Source: Streptosporangium roseum DSM 43021
Lineage (GTDB): Bacteria; Actinomycetota; Actinomycetes; Streptosporangiales; Streptosporangiaceae
Direction of reading: 5' to 3'
Length of the DNA: 64,000 bases
Assembly: GCF_000024865.1 (NCBI RefSeq)
Contig: NC_013595.1
Location: forward strand, 3,348,001-3,412,000
In this document: positions 36,139-44,313 of the stretch, piece after piece
Layout: each line of letters begins with the position of its first letter
Numbering within the stretch: the stretch's first letter is position 1
The notes under the pieces: generated by a model
What the model was told of the DNA's origin: nothing
What the model saw: the letters and a program-made list of their open reading frames with translations, nothing else
Databases searched by the model: none
Program-made: the position numbers and the translations under genes

Positions 36139-37158
36139 TCAGTATTTACGGCTCTGCCGCAACTCCTCGGCGCGTGCGCTGGGAACGTGGAGCTGGACCG
36201 TACATCCGCCCAGGTCATCGTGGATGTCCAACCGGTCGCACAGCTGCCGGGCGACCCACAGCCCGTCACCCGGCCGGTCCGTGGGCCCCGGCGGGAGGAA
36301 CCCGGCGACCGGATTGGCGATGCGGCCGCCCGGCCGGTGGAGGTGACAGGTGATCGCGCCGAACCGCTCCCACAGCCGGACGGTGACGGGCAGCTCCAGC
36401 TGGTCGGCGACCTTGCCCGCCGCGACGGCGAGCAGGCTCGCCCGGTCCGGGCTCAGTCCCAGCAGGGACGCCTGGCCGGTGACGAACTCGCGCAGCGCGG
36501 GGAACGTCGCCGCGGTGACGGAGGCCGCGTCCCGCGGAGGCTCCAGGACCGGGGCGGAGTCGCACTCGCGGATGAAGTCCACCGGATCGGTGTACTCCGA
36601 GCAGGCCAGCGGTGTGCGGCCGTCCGCCGACGTCGTCGGATGGGTGCGCCGGGCGGCCGCCACCACCTCCGGGTCCAGGACACGCGCGTCGTAGGGGCAG
36701 ATCATCCACACGTTGGTGCCGCTCAGCAGCAGGTTGAGAGCCGACTCCATGCGCTGCCAGGCCCGGACCTCGCGAGCCGCCCGGCCGGTCCACAGCGGCT
36801 CGGCGATGACCCGGACGTGCCCGTCGCCCCGGGCCTCGGCGCCGCGCCGCCGCCAGTAGCGGTGGAAGGCCGTGACGCGCTCCACCGTCCGGCGGCCCAG
36901 AAAGCCGCTCTCCGCGTAGTCGACCAGGAGACCGTCCTGGCCCAGGGCGTCCCCGAGCAGCTCCAGGTTGGCCGGGGTCGTCACGGCCATCACGGGATCG
37001 CCCTTGGCCAGCCCGTCCCGGACGAACGGCAGCGCCATCGCCAGGAAGCACTGATCGGAGTCGTAGACCGCGGCCTGGTGGACGGGGGTCACCGGAGACC
37101 GCCCCCGTCCCGGCACATGCCGCGGGAACGCCGATTCAGGGCTGGTGCCATTCCCCAT
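36139..37158 (-). CDS. MEDS-domain sensor with anti-sigma-type ATPase region
   Basis: A 339-residue protein. Residues 25-190 match the MEDS sensory domain (HQAAVYDSDQCFLAMALPFV, then GQDGLLVDYAESGFLGRR and ICPYDARVLDP). The C-terminal 120 residues resemble an RsbW-type HATPase (GLSPDRASLLAVAAGKVADQ, then PTDRPGDGLWVARQLCDRLD), although the usual N-box asparagine appears replaced. ATG 37158 is preferred over an in-frame ATG at 37293, which overlaps the neighbouring phosphatase gene. It is the first of a cluster of partner-switching signalling genes. Confidence 0.83.
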   Translation of the reverse strand: MGNGTSPESAFPRHVPGRGRSPVTPVHQAAVYDSDQCFLAMALPFVRDGLAKGDPVMAVTTPANLELLGDALGQDGLLVDYAESGFLGRRTVERVTAFHRYWRRRGAEARGDGHVRVIAEPLWTGRAAREVRAWQRMESALNLLLSGTNVWMICPYDARVLDPEVVAAARRTHPTTSADGRTPLACSEYTDPVDFIRECDSAPVLEPPRDAASVTAATFPALREFVTGQASLLGLSPDRASLLAVAAGKVADQLELPVTVRLWERFGAITCHLHRPGGRIANPVAGFLPPGPTDRPGDGLWVARQLCDRLDIHDDLGGCTVQLHVPSARAEELRQSRKY

Positions 37159-37253
37159 CCCCACTTCGCTGGACACGAGCACAGGCCTCCGCCGGACACG
37201 GGCACGCCCCGGGTGATGGACCGCCGGACCGTTCACATGGCGAGACGGCCAAG

Positions 37254-39113
37254 CTATACGACGCGCAGGGCGAGTATCACGATCTCGTCCCATACTCGTC
37301 CGCCGGAGAACGCGTGCCGGTCCTCCTCCACGGCCTTGACCACCGTGGCGGGAGACTGCGCCACGCAGCGCGCCAGCACGTCGGCCAGGCGGTTCTCGCC
37401 GTACTGCTCGCCCTGCTCGTTCTGCGAGGCGACCAGCCCGTCGGAGTAGAAGACCAGTGTCTGACCCGAGGTCAGCGTGAGCTCCTCGCTGAACATCTCG
37501 GCCTCGGAGGCGATGCCCAGCGGCACGCCGCCGCCGGCGGTGAACCGCACCCCGCCGTCGGGCTGCAGGAGCGCGGCGGGGTGGTGGCCCGCGCTGGCCA
37601 GACTGATCTTGCGCGCCCGGACGAACCCCGCCACCGCCATCACGAACAGGCCGCTGTTCTGCGCGGTCAGCGCGTGATTCAGCTTGCGCAGCGCCTCACC
37701 CGGATCGGACTCCCAGACGCTGAGCACGCGCAGCCCGTTGCGGACCATCGCGCTGACCGACGCGGCCTCCTCGCCCTTGCCCGCCGCGCCGCCGAGGGCG
37801 AACCCCCACCCGTCCCGCACGGGGAAGACATCGTAGAACTCGGCCCCGACCGGGCTGGAGCCCGCGTGGTAGATCGCCGCCGCCTCGAACCCGGGGATGT
37901 CCGGCAGGCTCCGGGGCACCACGCTGGTACGCAGCGCGTCGGCGGCCTGGGAGCGCGTCTGGAAGCTGCGCCGGGCGCGCAGGGCGAGCCCGAGATGGAC
38001 GCCGATCTCCTCCATCAGCCCCAGGTCGGCCAGGGAGAACGGCTCACGGTCGCGCAGCCGTACGAGGGTGAGGGCGCCCAGCGCGCCGTCCTCGCCCTGA
38101 ATCGGCACGATCAGCAGCGAGGCGGCGCCCATGACCCGCAGCAGCGGAGGCCCGCCGGGGACCTCGCCGAGCAGCGTCTCCTCCTCCAGCATCTCGTGGA
38201 CCACGCCCGAGCCGCCGGTCAGCACGTGGGCGACGGCCGGCGCGGCCAGCGGGGTCATCCCCTCGATCAGGCGGACCAGCTCGGTCACCGGCTTGTCGCT
38301 CGGGCCCAGCACGCAGGCCCGCCGGGGCACGCCGTCGCGGACCACGTCGGCGATCACCCAGTCGGAGCTCTCGGCCGCCAGCAGCCGCGCGGCACGGGTG
38401 ACGGTCACCGGCTGGCGCAGGCTCTCCTCGTCGAGCAGCAGGCGGGTCATCGTGGACAGCAGCTCCTGGCGGCGCGCGGCGGCCATGATCAGGGTGGCGT
38501 CCGACCGGTCGACCGGCCCCGGGGGCGCCCCGGCCACCTGAGCCTCCAGCGGGAGGATCACGATGGCGGTCATCTCCTGCGGCTCGCCCGGCATCGTCAG
38601 CCGGGTGACGGCGAGCTGCACCGTGTGCGCGCGGCCCTGGTGGGCCAGCCGCGTCTGGAACGTCGCGGTCTGGCCGCCCTGCTGCACCGCCGTCAGATGC
38701 GAGCGGAACGCCGCCCGCCGGGAGACGTCGACGAGCAGCGGGAACGAGCGCCCGATCAGATACCCGGCCGGGCTGCCCAGCATCTGGGAGGTCTCCGCGC
38801 TGATGCGCCGGACCACCCCCGAGGCGTCCAGCACCACCACGGGGACGGGGAAGGTGCGGAACACCTGCCGTAGCAGTTTGAGCTCCCGCTGCGACCCGCT
38901 CTCCCGCTCGCCGGACCGCTTGGGCGCCTTGCGCAGTTCGCGCAGGGACGCCTCCAGCAGCTCGCGGGCGGTGTCGAGCTCCGCGAGCGCGGCGTCAAGT
39001 GTGGACCGGGGGTCGGCGGGGTAGGCGGACCTGGCCTCGCGCAGGGAGGAGACCCTGGTGGTGAGCGCGTTGAGCGCCTGTTCCAGGGCCTGAAGGCCAA
39101 TGGCGTCGGTCAA
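37254..39113 (-). CDS. PAS-GAF-SpoIIE-type regulator with altered phosphatase motifs
   Basis: A 619-residue cytoplasmic protein. A coiled-coil occupies residues 1-80, a PAS domain about 85-190 (VPVVVLDASGVVRRISAETS), a GAF domain about 215-380 and a PP2C/SpoIIE domain from 400 to the end. Metal-binding positions differ from active relatives. VGAEFYD stands for GGDxYD, GGAAGKG for GDVxGHG, and WDEIVILALRV for DDxTLLxxR. It may therefore be a phosphatase of low activity or a pseudo-enzyme that only binds STAS proteins. The TTG start has GAGGA at six bases. Confidence 0.85.
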   Translation of the reverse strand: MTDAIGLQALEQALNALTTRVSSLREARSAYPADPRSTLDAALAELDTARELLEASLRELRKAPKRSGERESGSQRELKLLRQVFRTFPVPVVVLDASGVVRRISAETSQMLGSPAGYLIGRSFPLLVDVSRRAAFRSHLTAVQQGGQTATFQTRLAHQGRAHTVQLAVTRLTMPGEPQEMTAIVILPLEAQVAGAPPGPVDRSDATLIMAAARRQELLSTMTRLLLDEESLRQPVTVTRAARLLAAESSDWVIADVVRDGVPRRACVLGPSDKPVTELVRLIEGMTPLAAPAVAHVLTGGSGVVHEMLEEETLLGEVPGGPPLLRVMGAASLLIVPIQGEDGALGALTLVRLRDREPFSLADLGLMEEIGVHLGLALRARRSFQTRSQAADALRTSVVPRSLPDIPGFEAAAIYHAGSSPVGAEFYDVFPVRDGWGFALGGAAGKGEEAASVSAMVRNGLRVLSVWESDPGEALRKLNHALTAQNSGLFVMAVAGFVRARKISLASAGHHPAALLQPDGGVRFTAGGGVPLGIASEAEMFSEELTLTSGQTLVFYSDGLVASQNEQGEQYGENRLADVLARCVAQSPATVVKAVEEDRHAFSGGRVWDEIVILALRVV

Positions 39114-39240
39114 TGTTCGTCCTCGTCGGCGGCCGGGATGGGGGCTGGCCCCGTCGTAGACGGTACGCCCCCCGGTGGATCGGATCGATGCGCGGTCAGA
39201 TAGTGATTAAGTTAGCGAAGTCAGGAAGGGGTTTCGTGAC

Positions 39241-39957
39241 ATGGAGATGGTCACTCCTGTTCTCGCCCGGGATCTCGCGGCTCTCGGCAGGGTGAGCGAG
39301 GAGACCTCGAGCGAGAGCGTGCTGCGCGGGCTCACCGCCACGCTCGCGGGCGACGTGCCCGGCTGCGCGGGCGGTTCGGCCGAGCTGTGGCGCGAGGAGC
39401 GGATGGTCGTCTCCGCCTCGCACAGCGAGCTCATCGTGCTCGTCGACAGCGAGGGCGACCTGGGGGAGGGGCCTTCCTCGGAGGCCCGCGCCACCGGCCG
39501 CCACGTGATCGTCCAGGACGTGCTGCGCGAATCCCGCTGGCCGGATTACATCGGTATGGCGGTCCGCTGCGGGGTCCGCTCGGTCCTGGCCATGCCGATC
39601 ACCGTCGAGCGCGCCGTCCTGGTCCTCGGCCTGTACGGCGTGCGCCCCGGTGTCTTCGCGGCCCGCAGCGTCCCCCCGCTGGCCGACATGCTGGCCGAGC
39701 AGGTGACCGTGGCGCTGGCCAACATGTGGGACTACGACGAGGTCAGGACCGATGCCGCCCAGATGCAGGAGGCGCTGGCCGGCCGGGCGATCATCGACCA
39801 GGCCAAGGGCATCATCATGAAGTCCAGCGGCTGCTCGGCCGAGGCCGCGTTCGACGAGCTGCGCAGGGTCTCCCAGCATCACCAGGTGAAGGTCGCCGAC
39901 CTCGCCCGCCTGCTGGTCGACGAGCACCAGCGCAACCGGGACGGGAAAGCCGGCTGA
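39241..39957 (+). CDS. GAF-ANTAR RNA-binding regulator
   Basis: A 238-residue protein. A GAF domain spans roughly 15-160 (SEARATGRHVIVQDVLRESR), and an ANTAR domain about 165-225 (AGRAIIDQAKGIIMKSSGCS, then AFDELRRVSQHH). ANTAR proteins bind paired hairpins in nascent RNA to prevent termination. GAAGGGG precedes the ATG at nine bases. It is divergent from the SpoIIE-type gene with 127 bases between, implying shared control. No dual-hairpin target was recognised nearby. Confidence 0.9.
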   Translation: MEMVTPVLARDLAALGRVSEETSSESVLRGLTATLAGDVPGCAGGSAELWREERMVVSASHSELIVLVDSEGDLGEGPSSEARATGRHVIVQDVLRESRWPDYIGMAVRCGVRSVLAMPITVERAVLVLGLYGVRPGVFAARSVPPLADMLAEQVTVALANMWDYDEVRTDAAQMQEALAGRAIIDQAKGIIMKSSGCSAEAAFDELRRVSQHHQVKVADLARLLVDEHQRNRDGKAG

Positions 39958-40034
39958 GAGGCCGCCGTCGCGCCGCGGCGCCCGGTCCGTGGTGCCTGCC
40001 CGTCCCGGTGCCGGATCCGTCGCGGGGGAGCCCG

Positions 40035-40406
40035 CTAGCCGAAGGCGGCGAGCGCCTCCTCGATCGTGTCGTAGAGCGGCAGACGCTGGGCCAGGCCGGT
40101 GATCCACATCACCTTGGTCTTGGCGTACTCCACGCCGATGAGGGCGAATTTCCCGCCGGCGTTGGTGCTGAGCTGCCAGTGGTGGACGATCAGCCCGAGC
40201 GCGCGGGAGTCCATGAACGTCACCCCGCCCAGGTCCAGCGCCATGTCGGGGCCGTGCTCCTCCACCTCGGCCGCCAGGTAGTCGGCGAACTGGTCCCTGG
40301 TCGTCGCGTCCAGCAAACCCGTCACCCGGATCACAGTGATCCCACCGACCAGCGCCGACGTCAGAGTCAGGGCCGCCGCTCTCTCGCCGTTCTCCGACAC
40401 CGTCAC
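40035..40406 (-). CDS. STAS-domain anti-sigma factor antagonist
   Basis: A 123-residue STAS protein. The phospho-acceptor loop is GVTFMDSRALGLIVHHW, with Ser67 the likely target. It would bind the HATPase encoded at 41496 when dephosphorylated, releasing the sigma factor at 40600. The GTG start has GAGGA six bases upstream. It is divergent from the sigma gene across 193 bases that contain GGGTAA at 40476, similar to the -10 of SigB/F-type promoters, hinting at autoregulation by the sigma factor. Confidence 0.9.
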   Translation of the reverse strand: MTVSENGERAAALTLTSALVGGITVIRVTGLLDATTRDQFADYLAAEVEEHGPDMALDLGGVTFMDSRALGLIVHHWQLSTNAGGKFALIGVEYAKTKVMWITGLAQRLPLYDTIEEALAAFG

Positions 40407-40599
40407 TCAGGTCCTCCTCGACATTTGATTAGCAACCTTACTGTTACCTGGAGGGGAGCAATACTCCCGGAATCGGGGTAATACTAGAACCGAGGTCCAG
40501 CAGAGGGCCTCGCCTCGAAAAGTGGTCGAGGCGATGCCGTCTGCCCGGATGCTGTTCCGTGCTGCCGGCACCGTCCGACAGTAATATCAGGGAGCAGCA

Positions 40600-41376
40600 A
40601 TGTCTGTTCAGGCCCTCGAACTCACCGACATGACCGCCGAGGAACTCCTCGCCGAGATGGTTCTGCCCGAGATCTCCGAATACCGCGCCGAGCGCCTGCG
40701 CGAGCGGATCGTCGAGATGCACCGGCCGCTCGCGATGGAGATCGCCCGCCGCTACCGCTACCGGGGCGAGCCGCTGGAGGACCTCCTCCAGGCCGCCTAC
40801 GTCGGGCTGATGAAGGCCATCAACGGCTTCGACCCCACTCTCGGTCACGCCTTCCGCGGCTACGCCGTGGTCACCATGACCGGCGAGGTCAAGCGACACT
40901 TCCGCGACCGCACCTGGGCCATCCGCGTACCCCGCGTCTACCAGGAGCGCAGGGCCGAGCTGAACCGGCTGGTCGCCGACCTCAGCCAGGATCTCGGCCG
41001 CGCGCCGACGGTCGCCGAGCTCGCCGTGAAGATGAGGATCTCCGAAGAGGACGTCCTGCTCACCCTCGACGCCTCGGCCGCCTACAGCGCGCTCTCGCTC
41101 GACGCGCCGCTCGGCGCCGACGACGACGCGGCTGCGCTGGGCGACATCATCCCCGACGAGGACGACGCGCTGGGCGTGCTCGTGGACCGCGAGGCGGTCA
41201 AGCCGCTGATCGACAAGCTGCCGACGCGTGAGAAGAACATCTTGCTGCTGCGCTTCTTCGGCAACATGACCCAGGCCGAGATCGCCGCCGAGTTCGGGAT
41301 CTCCCAGATGCACGTCTCCCGTATCCTGCGGAAGGTGCTGGACCAGCTCCGCGAGGAACTCGTCGCCGAATGCTGA
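40600..41376 (+). CDS. SigB/SigF/SigG-family RNA polymerase sigma factor
   Basis: A 258-residue group 3 sigma factor. Region 2 is visible in EDLLQAAYVGLMKAINGFDP and FRGYAVVTMTGEVKRHFRDR. Region 3 follows (LGRAPTVAELAVKMRISEED), and region 4 includes LPTREKNILLLRFFGNMTQA with the helix-turn-helix IAAEFGISQMHVSRILRKVL. The strong site AGGGAG lies six bases before the ATG. The adjoining STAS and HATPase genes make up a standard partner-switching set that releases the sigma factor under stress. Confidence 0.94.
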   Translation: MSVQALELTDMTAEELLAEMVLPEISEYRAERLRERIVEMHRPLAMEIARRYRYRGEPLEDLLQAAYVGLMKAINGFDPTLGHAFRGYAVVTMTGEVKRHFRDRTWAIRVPRVYQERRAELNRLVADLSQDLGRAPTVAELAVKMRISEEDVLLTLDASAAYSALSLDAPLGADDDAAALGDIIPDEDDALGVLVDREAVKPLIDKLPTREKNILLLRFFGNMTQAEIAAEFGISQMHVSRILRKVLDQLREELVAEC

Positions 41377-41495
41377 ATACACCGCCCCTCACCGGGCACC
41401 CCAGTCGGCGACGGCAGGAGTGGCATAAGGTGCGTTTGAATGATCCCCAGGCGTCGAGGACGATGGCGCGATGGGACAGGGGAGGCGGATCTCGC

Positions 41496-41951
41496 GTGAA
41501 CGAGAACGGTGCTCGTCCTGCTCGCTTCCTGGCGAGCGGCGACCGTTCCCGGCCCGTCCCTGCCGGAGCCGCCGTGGCGGAGCTCGCCTTCTGCCTTCCC
41601 GACCTGCCTGACGTGCGCGACTTCGCCACCGTCCAAGCCGTGCGGAGCGGGATGTCGCAGGAAGGCCTGGCCGACTTCCTGGTGGCGGTGAACGAGGTCG
41701 CCACCAACGCCGTCACGCACGGCCACGCCACCGCCAAGGCCGTGCTGCGGATGTGGACCGTCGGCCGCACCCTCGTCGTGGAGATCCACGACGAGGGGCG
41801 CTGGACCCCCGGGGCGAGTCCCGGCGAGACGCCGCCCGCGCCCTACGCCACCAGCGGCATGGGGCTGTGGGTGGCCCGGATGATCAGCTCCGACATCAAG
41901 TTCGAGACCGGGGCCGCGGGGACCTTCATCACGATGTCCTTCAAAGTCTGA
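41496..41951 (+). CDS. RsbW-type anti-sigma HATPase (serine kinase)
   Basis: A 151-residue GHKL-fold kinase. The N-box is VAVNEVATNAVTHGHA, the G1 region EIHDEGRWTPG and the G2 region YATSGMGLWVARMI. It would bind and inhibit the sigma factor encoded just upstream and phosphorylate the STAS partner. GTG 41496 is preferred because GGAGG lies ten bases before it and the family fold begins soon after. An ATG at 41370 overlapping the sigma stop would add 42 residues of uncertain character. Confidence 0.87.
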   Translation: MNENGARPARFLASGDRSRPVPAGAAVAELAFCLPDLPDVRDFATVQAVRSGMSQEGLADFLVAVNEVATNAVTHGHATAKAVLRMWTVGRTLVVEIHDEGRWTPGASPGETPPAPYATSGMGLWVARMISSDIKFETGAAGTFITMSFKV

Positions 41952-42009
41952 ACCAGCTTTTTCCGACATAAGGCCCCTAAAGGTCCGAATCGGCTTTTTC
42001 GGGTACAAG
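41951..42009 (+). promoter_or_regulatory. Direct repeats upstream of ndh
   Basis: Two 22-bp sequences starting AAcCaGCTTTTTC and AAtCgGCTTTTTC, with matching ends ACAwAAG-like, occur at 41951-41972 and 41988-42009, 37 bp apart. The second ends seven bases before the ndh ATG. They may be operator half-sites or promoter elements. No known consensus is recognised. Confidence 0.4.
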
Positions 42010-42016
42010 CCGGTTT

Positions 42017-43342
42017 ATGACTGCACCTGTCCGCATATTGATCGTCGGTGGCGGCTATGTCGGCATGTATGTCGCCCTGCGGCTCCAGCGCAAACTCCGG
42101 CGCGGCGAGGCCCGCATCACCGTCGTGAACATCGACTCGTACATGACCTACCAGCCGTTCCTCCCCGAGGCGGCGGCAGGCAACGTCGAGGCCAGGCACG
42201 TCGTCGTGTCCCTGCGCCGCGTCCTGAACAAGTGCGAGATCCTCAACGGCTGGGTGGTCGGCGTCGATCCCGTCGCCCGCACCGCCGATCTCTGCCTGCA
42301 CCAGGGCCCCGGCCGCACCCTGGAGTACGACATCCTGGTCTTCGCGCCCGGCTCCATCTCCCGGACCCTGCCCATCCCGGGCCTGGCCGAGAGCGGCATC
42401 GGCTTCAAGAGCGTCGAGGAGGCCATTCACCTCCGCGACCACGTGCTCGCCCAGCTCGACCTGGCCGAGTCCACCACCGACAGGTCCGTCCGGGCCAAGG
42501 CGCTGAGTTTCGTGTTCGTCGGCGCCGGCTACGCGGGCGTCGAGGCGCTGGCCGAACTGGAGGACATGGCCCGCGACGTCTGCCGCTACTACCCGACGGT
42601 CGACCCCGGTGACATGCGCTGGCTCCTGGTGGAGGCCACCGACCGCATCCTTCCCGAGGTGGGGCCAGAAATGGGCCGGTGGACGCTGGAACAGCTCCGC
42701 GGACGGGGAATCGACGTGCGGCTCGGGACCCGGCTGAACTCCGCCGTGGACGGCCACATCGTGCTCGACGACGGCACCGAGTTCGACGCGGACACCCTGG
42801 TGTGGACCGCAGGGGTCAAGCCGAACCCGCTCGTGCACACCAGCGGCCTCCCGCTGGACGACAAGAGCCGGGTGAAGGCGAGCGCCGACCTGATCGTCGA
42901 GGGCTTTCCCCACGTCTTCACGGCAGGCGACTGCGCCGCCGTACCCGACCTCACCAAGCCGGGGGAGATGTGCGCGCCCAACGCCCAGAACGCCGTACGG
43001 CAGGCCCGCACGCTGGCCGACAACGTGGTGGCCACGCTCCGCGGCAGGGCGCGCAGACCCTACCGGCACGCCTACGCCGGCTCGGTGGCCACCCTGGGGC
43101 TGCACAAGGGGGTCGCGCAGATCTACGGCCGCAAGCTCCGCGGCCTGCCGGCCTGGTTCATGCACCGGACCTACCACCTGTCGCGGATACCGACGGTGAA
43201 CAAGAAGGTGCGGGTGCTGACCGACTGGACCCTCGGGCTGTTCTTCAAGAGGGAGACCGTCTCGCTCGGCGCGATAAGCGATCCCCGTCAGGAGTTCGAG
43301 CTCGCCATCCGGACCGAAGCCCGTGTCCCGTCCTCCCGCTGA
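42017..43342 (+). CDS. ndh: Type II NADH dehydrogenase
   Basis: A 441-residue membrane-associated flavoprotein that passes electrons from NADH to quinone without pumping protons. The FAD-binding GGGYVGMYVALRLQ is at residues 11-24 and the NADH-binding FVGAGYAGVEALAEL near 170-184. The quinone-site region AQNAVRQA follows FTAGDCAAVPD. The C-terminal tail is amphipathic, as in membrane-anchored NDH-2. No ribosome site stands out before the ATG. The gene ends six bases before a very strong hairpin. Confidence 0.93.
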   Translation: MTAPVRILIVGGGYVGMYVALRLQRKLRRGEARITVVNIDSYMTYQPFLPEAAAGNVEARHVVVSLRRVLNKCEILNGWVVGVDPVARTADLCLHQGPGRTLEYDILVFAPGSISRTLPIPGLAESGIGFKSVEEAIHLRDHVLAQLDLAESTTDRSVRAKALSFVFVGAGYAGVEALAELEDMARDVCRYYPTVDPGDMRWLLVEATDRILPEVGPEMGRWTLEQLRGRGIDVRLGTRLNSAVDGHIVLDDGTEFDADTLVWTAGVKPNPLVHTSGLPLDDKSRVKASADLIVEGFPHVFTAGDCAAVPDLTKPGEMCAPNAQNAVRQARTLADNVVATLRGRARRPYRHAYAGSVATLGLHKGVAQIYGRKLRGLPAWFMHRTYHLSRIPTVNKKVRVLTDWTLGLFFKRETVSLGAISDPRQEFELAIRTEARVPSSR

Positions 43343-43348
43343 GCGGCC

Positions 43349-43386
43349 GGAAGGGGGCGCCGTCCTCATGGACGGCGCCCCCTTCC
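43349..43386 (+). terminator. ndh terminator
   Basis: A perfect 17-bp stem, GGAAGGGGGCGCCGTCC with its complement, encloses the loop TCAT six bases after the ndh stop. The convergent operon ends at 43411, so it may terminate both transcripts. Confidence 0.85.
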
Positions 43387-43410
43387 GCGCGTTCGACCCG
43401 TCGAGAGCTC

Positions 43411-43605
43411 TCAGCGCCTGCGGCGCCAGTTCCCCCCGCCGCCCCCGCTCCGCACGCCCGCCGTACCGACTCCGGCCTGGTGCAGCGCCAGGAGGAGCAG
43501 CCCGAGGAGCAGGAAGGTCGTGCCGGTGATGCCGCCGATCCTGGTGTTGATCAGGTCAAGCAGGAGGCCGAGGCCGAAAACGACTGCGGCAGCGATTGCA
43601 AGCAT
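43411..43605 (-). CDS. Small two-helix membrane protein
   Basis: A 64-residue protein. Two hydrophobic helices (AIAAAVVFGLGLLLDLI and TTFLLLGLLLLALHQAG) are joined by a short loop, and a glycine-rich then RRRR tail would lie in the cytoplasm. The ATG is four bases past the stop of the upstream gene, with GAGG before it, so it is the third gene of the operon. Small proteins of this shape (DUF-type, with GGIxGTT) occur in many actinomycetes. The function is unknown. Confidence 0.75.
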   Translation of the reverse strand: MLAIAAAVVFGLGLLLDLINTRIGGITGTTFLLLGLLLLALHQAGVGTAGVRSGGGGGNWRRRR

Positions 43606-43608
43606 GGG

Positions 43609-44307
43609 TCACCTCGTCCCGTCGGCCAGGTCCAGAAGCTGCTCCATCATCGCCCGGTAGTCGCGCAGGGCCGTCCGGAGTTGTTCGGTGTCGTTCTGGT
43701 CGCCGTTCTTCCAGCGGCCCTGGAGGTCGGCGGTCCGGGTCTCCAGCGCGGTCCGCAGGGAGGTCGTGATCTCCCCGACGAGGGAGTCGGCGCGCTCCAC
43801 CGAGTCGCGCGGGTCGTCCACGAAACTGGCCTGGACCTCCTGCCAGCGCCGCCGTACCTGCTCGGCGTCCTGGTCGAACAGGGGGCTGTGCGCGGGGTCG
43901 GGCCGGTCGGAGCGGGTCCCCGCCCGGTCAAGGTCCAGCACGTCGCCGGGCCTGTCCGCGATCACCGTCGGCGCACCGTCGTCCAGCAGGTCGTCGTCGT
44001 GGGCGCTGTCGTGAACGGTGCCGGGCACGTTGTGCCGGCCGGTGACGTCCGCGGGGACGTCCTGGCCGAGCGCACCGGACCGGTCGTCGCGCCAGTCGTC
44101 GTGTCGCCCGTCACCCGGCTCGCGGAGCCGGTCGCCGTCGAGATCGTTTCCCGGGTCGCCGCCCGGGCCGTCGTGCGATCCCGGGAGCGCTCCGGTGTGA
44201 CGGGGCTCCTGGAATGCGGGGGTCACCTCGTCGGCGCGCTGGGGCGGGACGTTCAGCTCGTCGTCATCGTTCTTGTGGACCAGACGATCTTCGTGTCGGT
44301 CGTTCAT
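43609..44307 (-). CDS. Acidic protein with a C-terminal helical domain, paralogue of its neighbour
   Basis: A 232-residue soluble protein. Residues 1-140 are highly acidic and histidine/aspartate-rich with low complexity, probably disordered. The C-terminal 85 residues form helices with RRRWQEVQASFVDDPRDSVE and AEADSLV-like sequence. This matches the region WMEVQERFVDAPGFAV in the membrane-anchored protein encoded upstream. The function is not known. It sits between that gene (6 bases) and a small membrane-protein gene (3 bases). Confidence 0.8.
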   Translation of the reverse strand: MNDRHEDRLVHKNDDDELNVPPQRADEVTPAFQEPRHTGALPGSHDGPGGDPGNDLDGDRLREPGDGRHDDWRDDRSGALGQDVPADVTGRHNVPGTVHDSAHDDDLLDDGAPTVIADRPGDVLDLDRAGTRSDRPDPAHSPLFDQDAEQVRRRWQEVQASFVDDPRDSVERADSLVGEITTSLRTALETRTADLQGRWKNGDQNDTEQLRTALRDYRAMMEQLLDLADGTR

Positions 44308-44313
44308 GCCGGG

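Noticed and set aside
40476..40481. Firm SigB-type promoter for the sigma gene
   Set aside because: GGGTAA is a good -10, but no GTTT-like -35 is found at 14-16 bases, so it is mentioned only as a hint.
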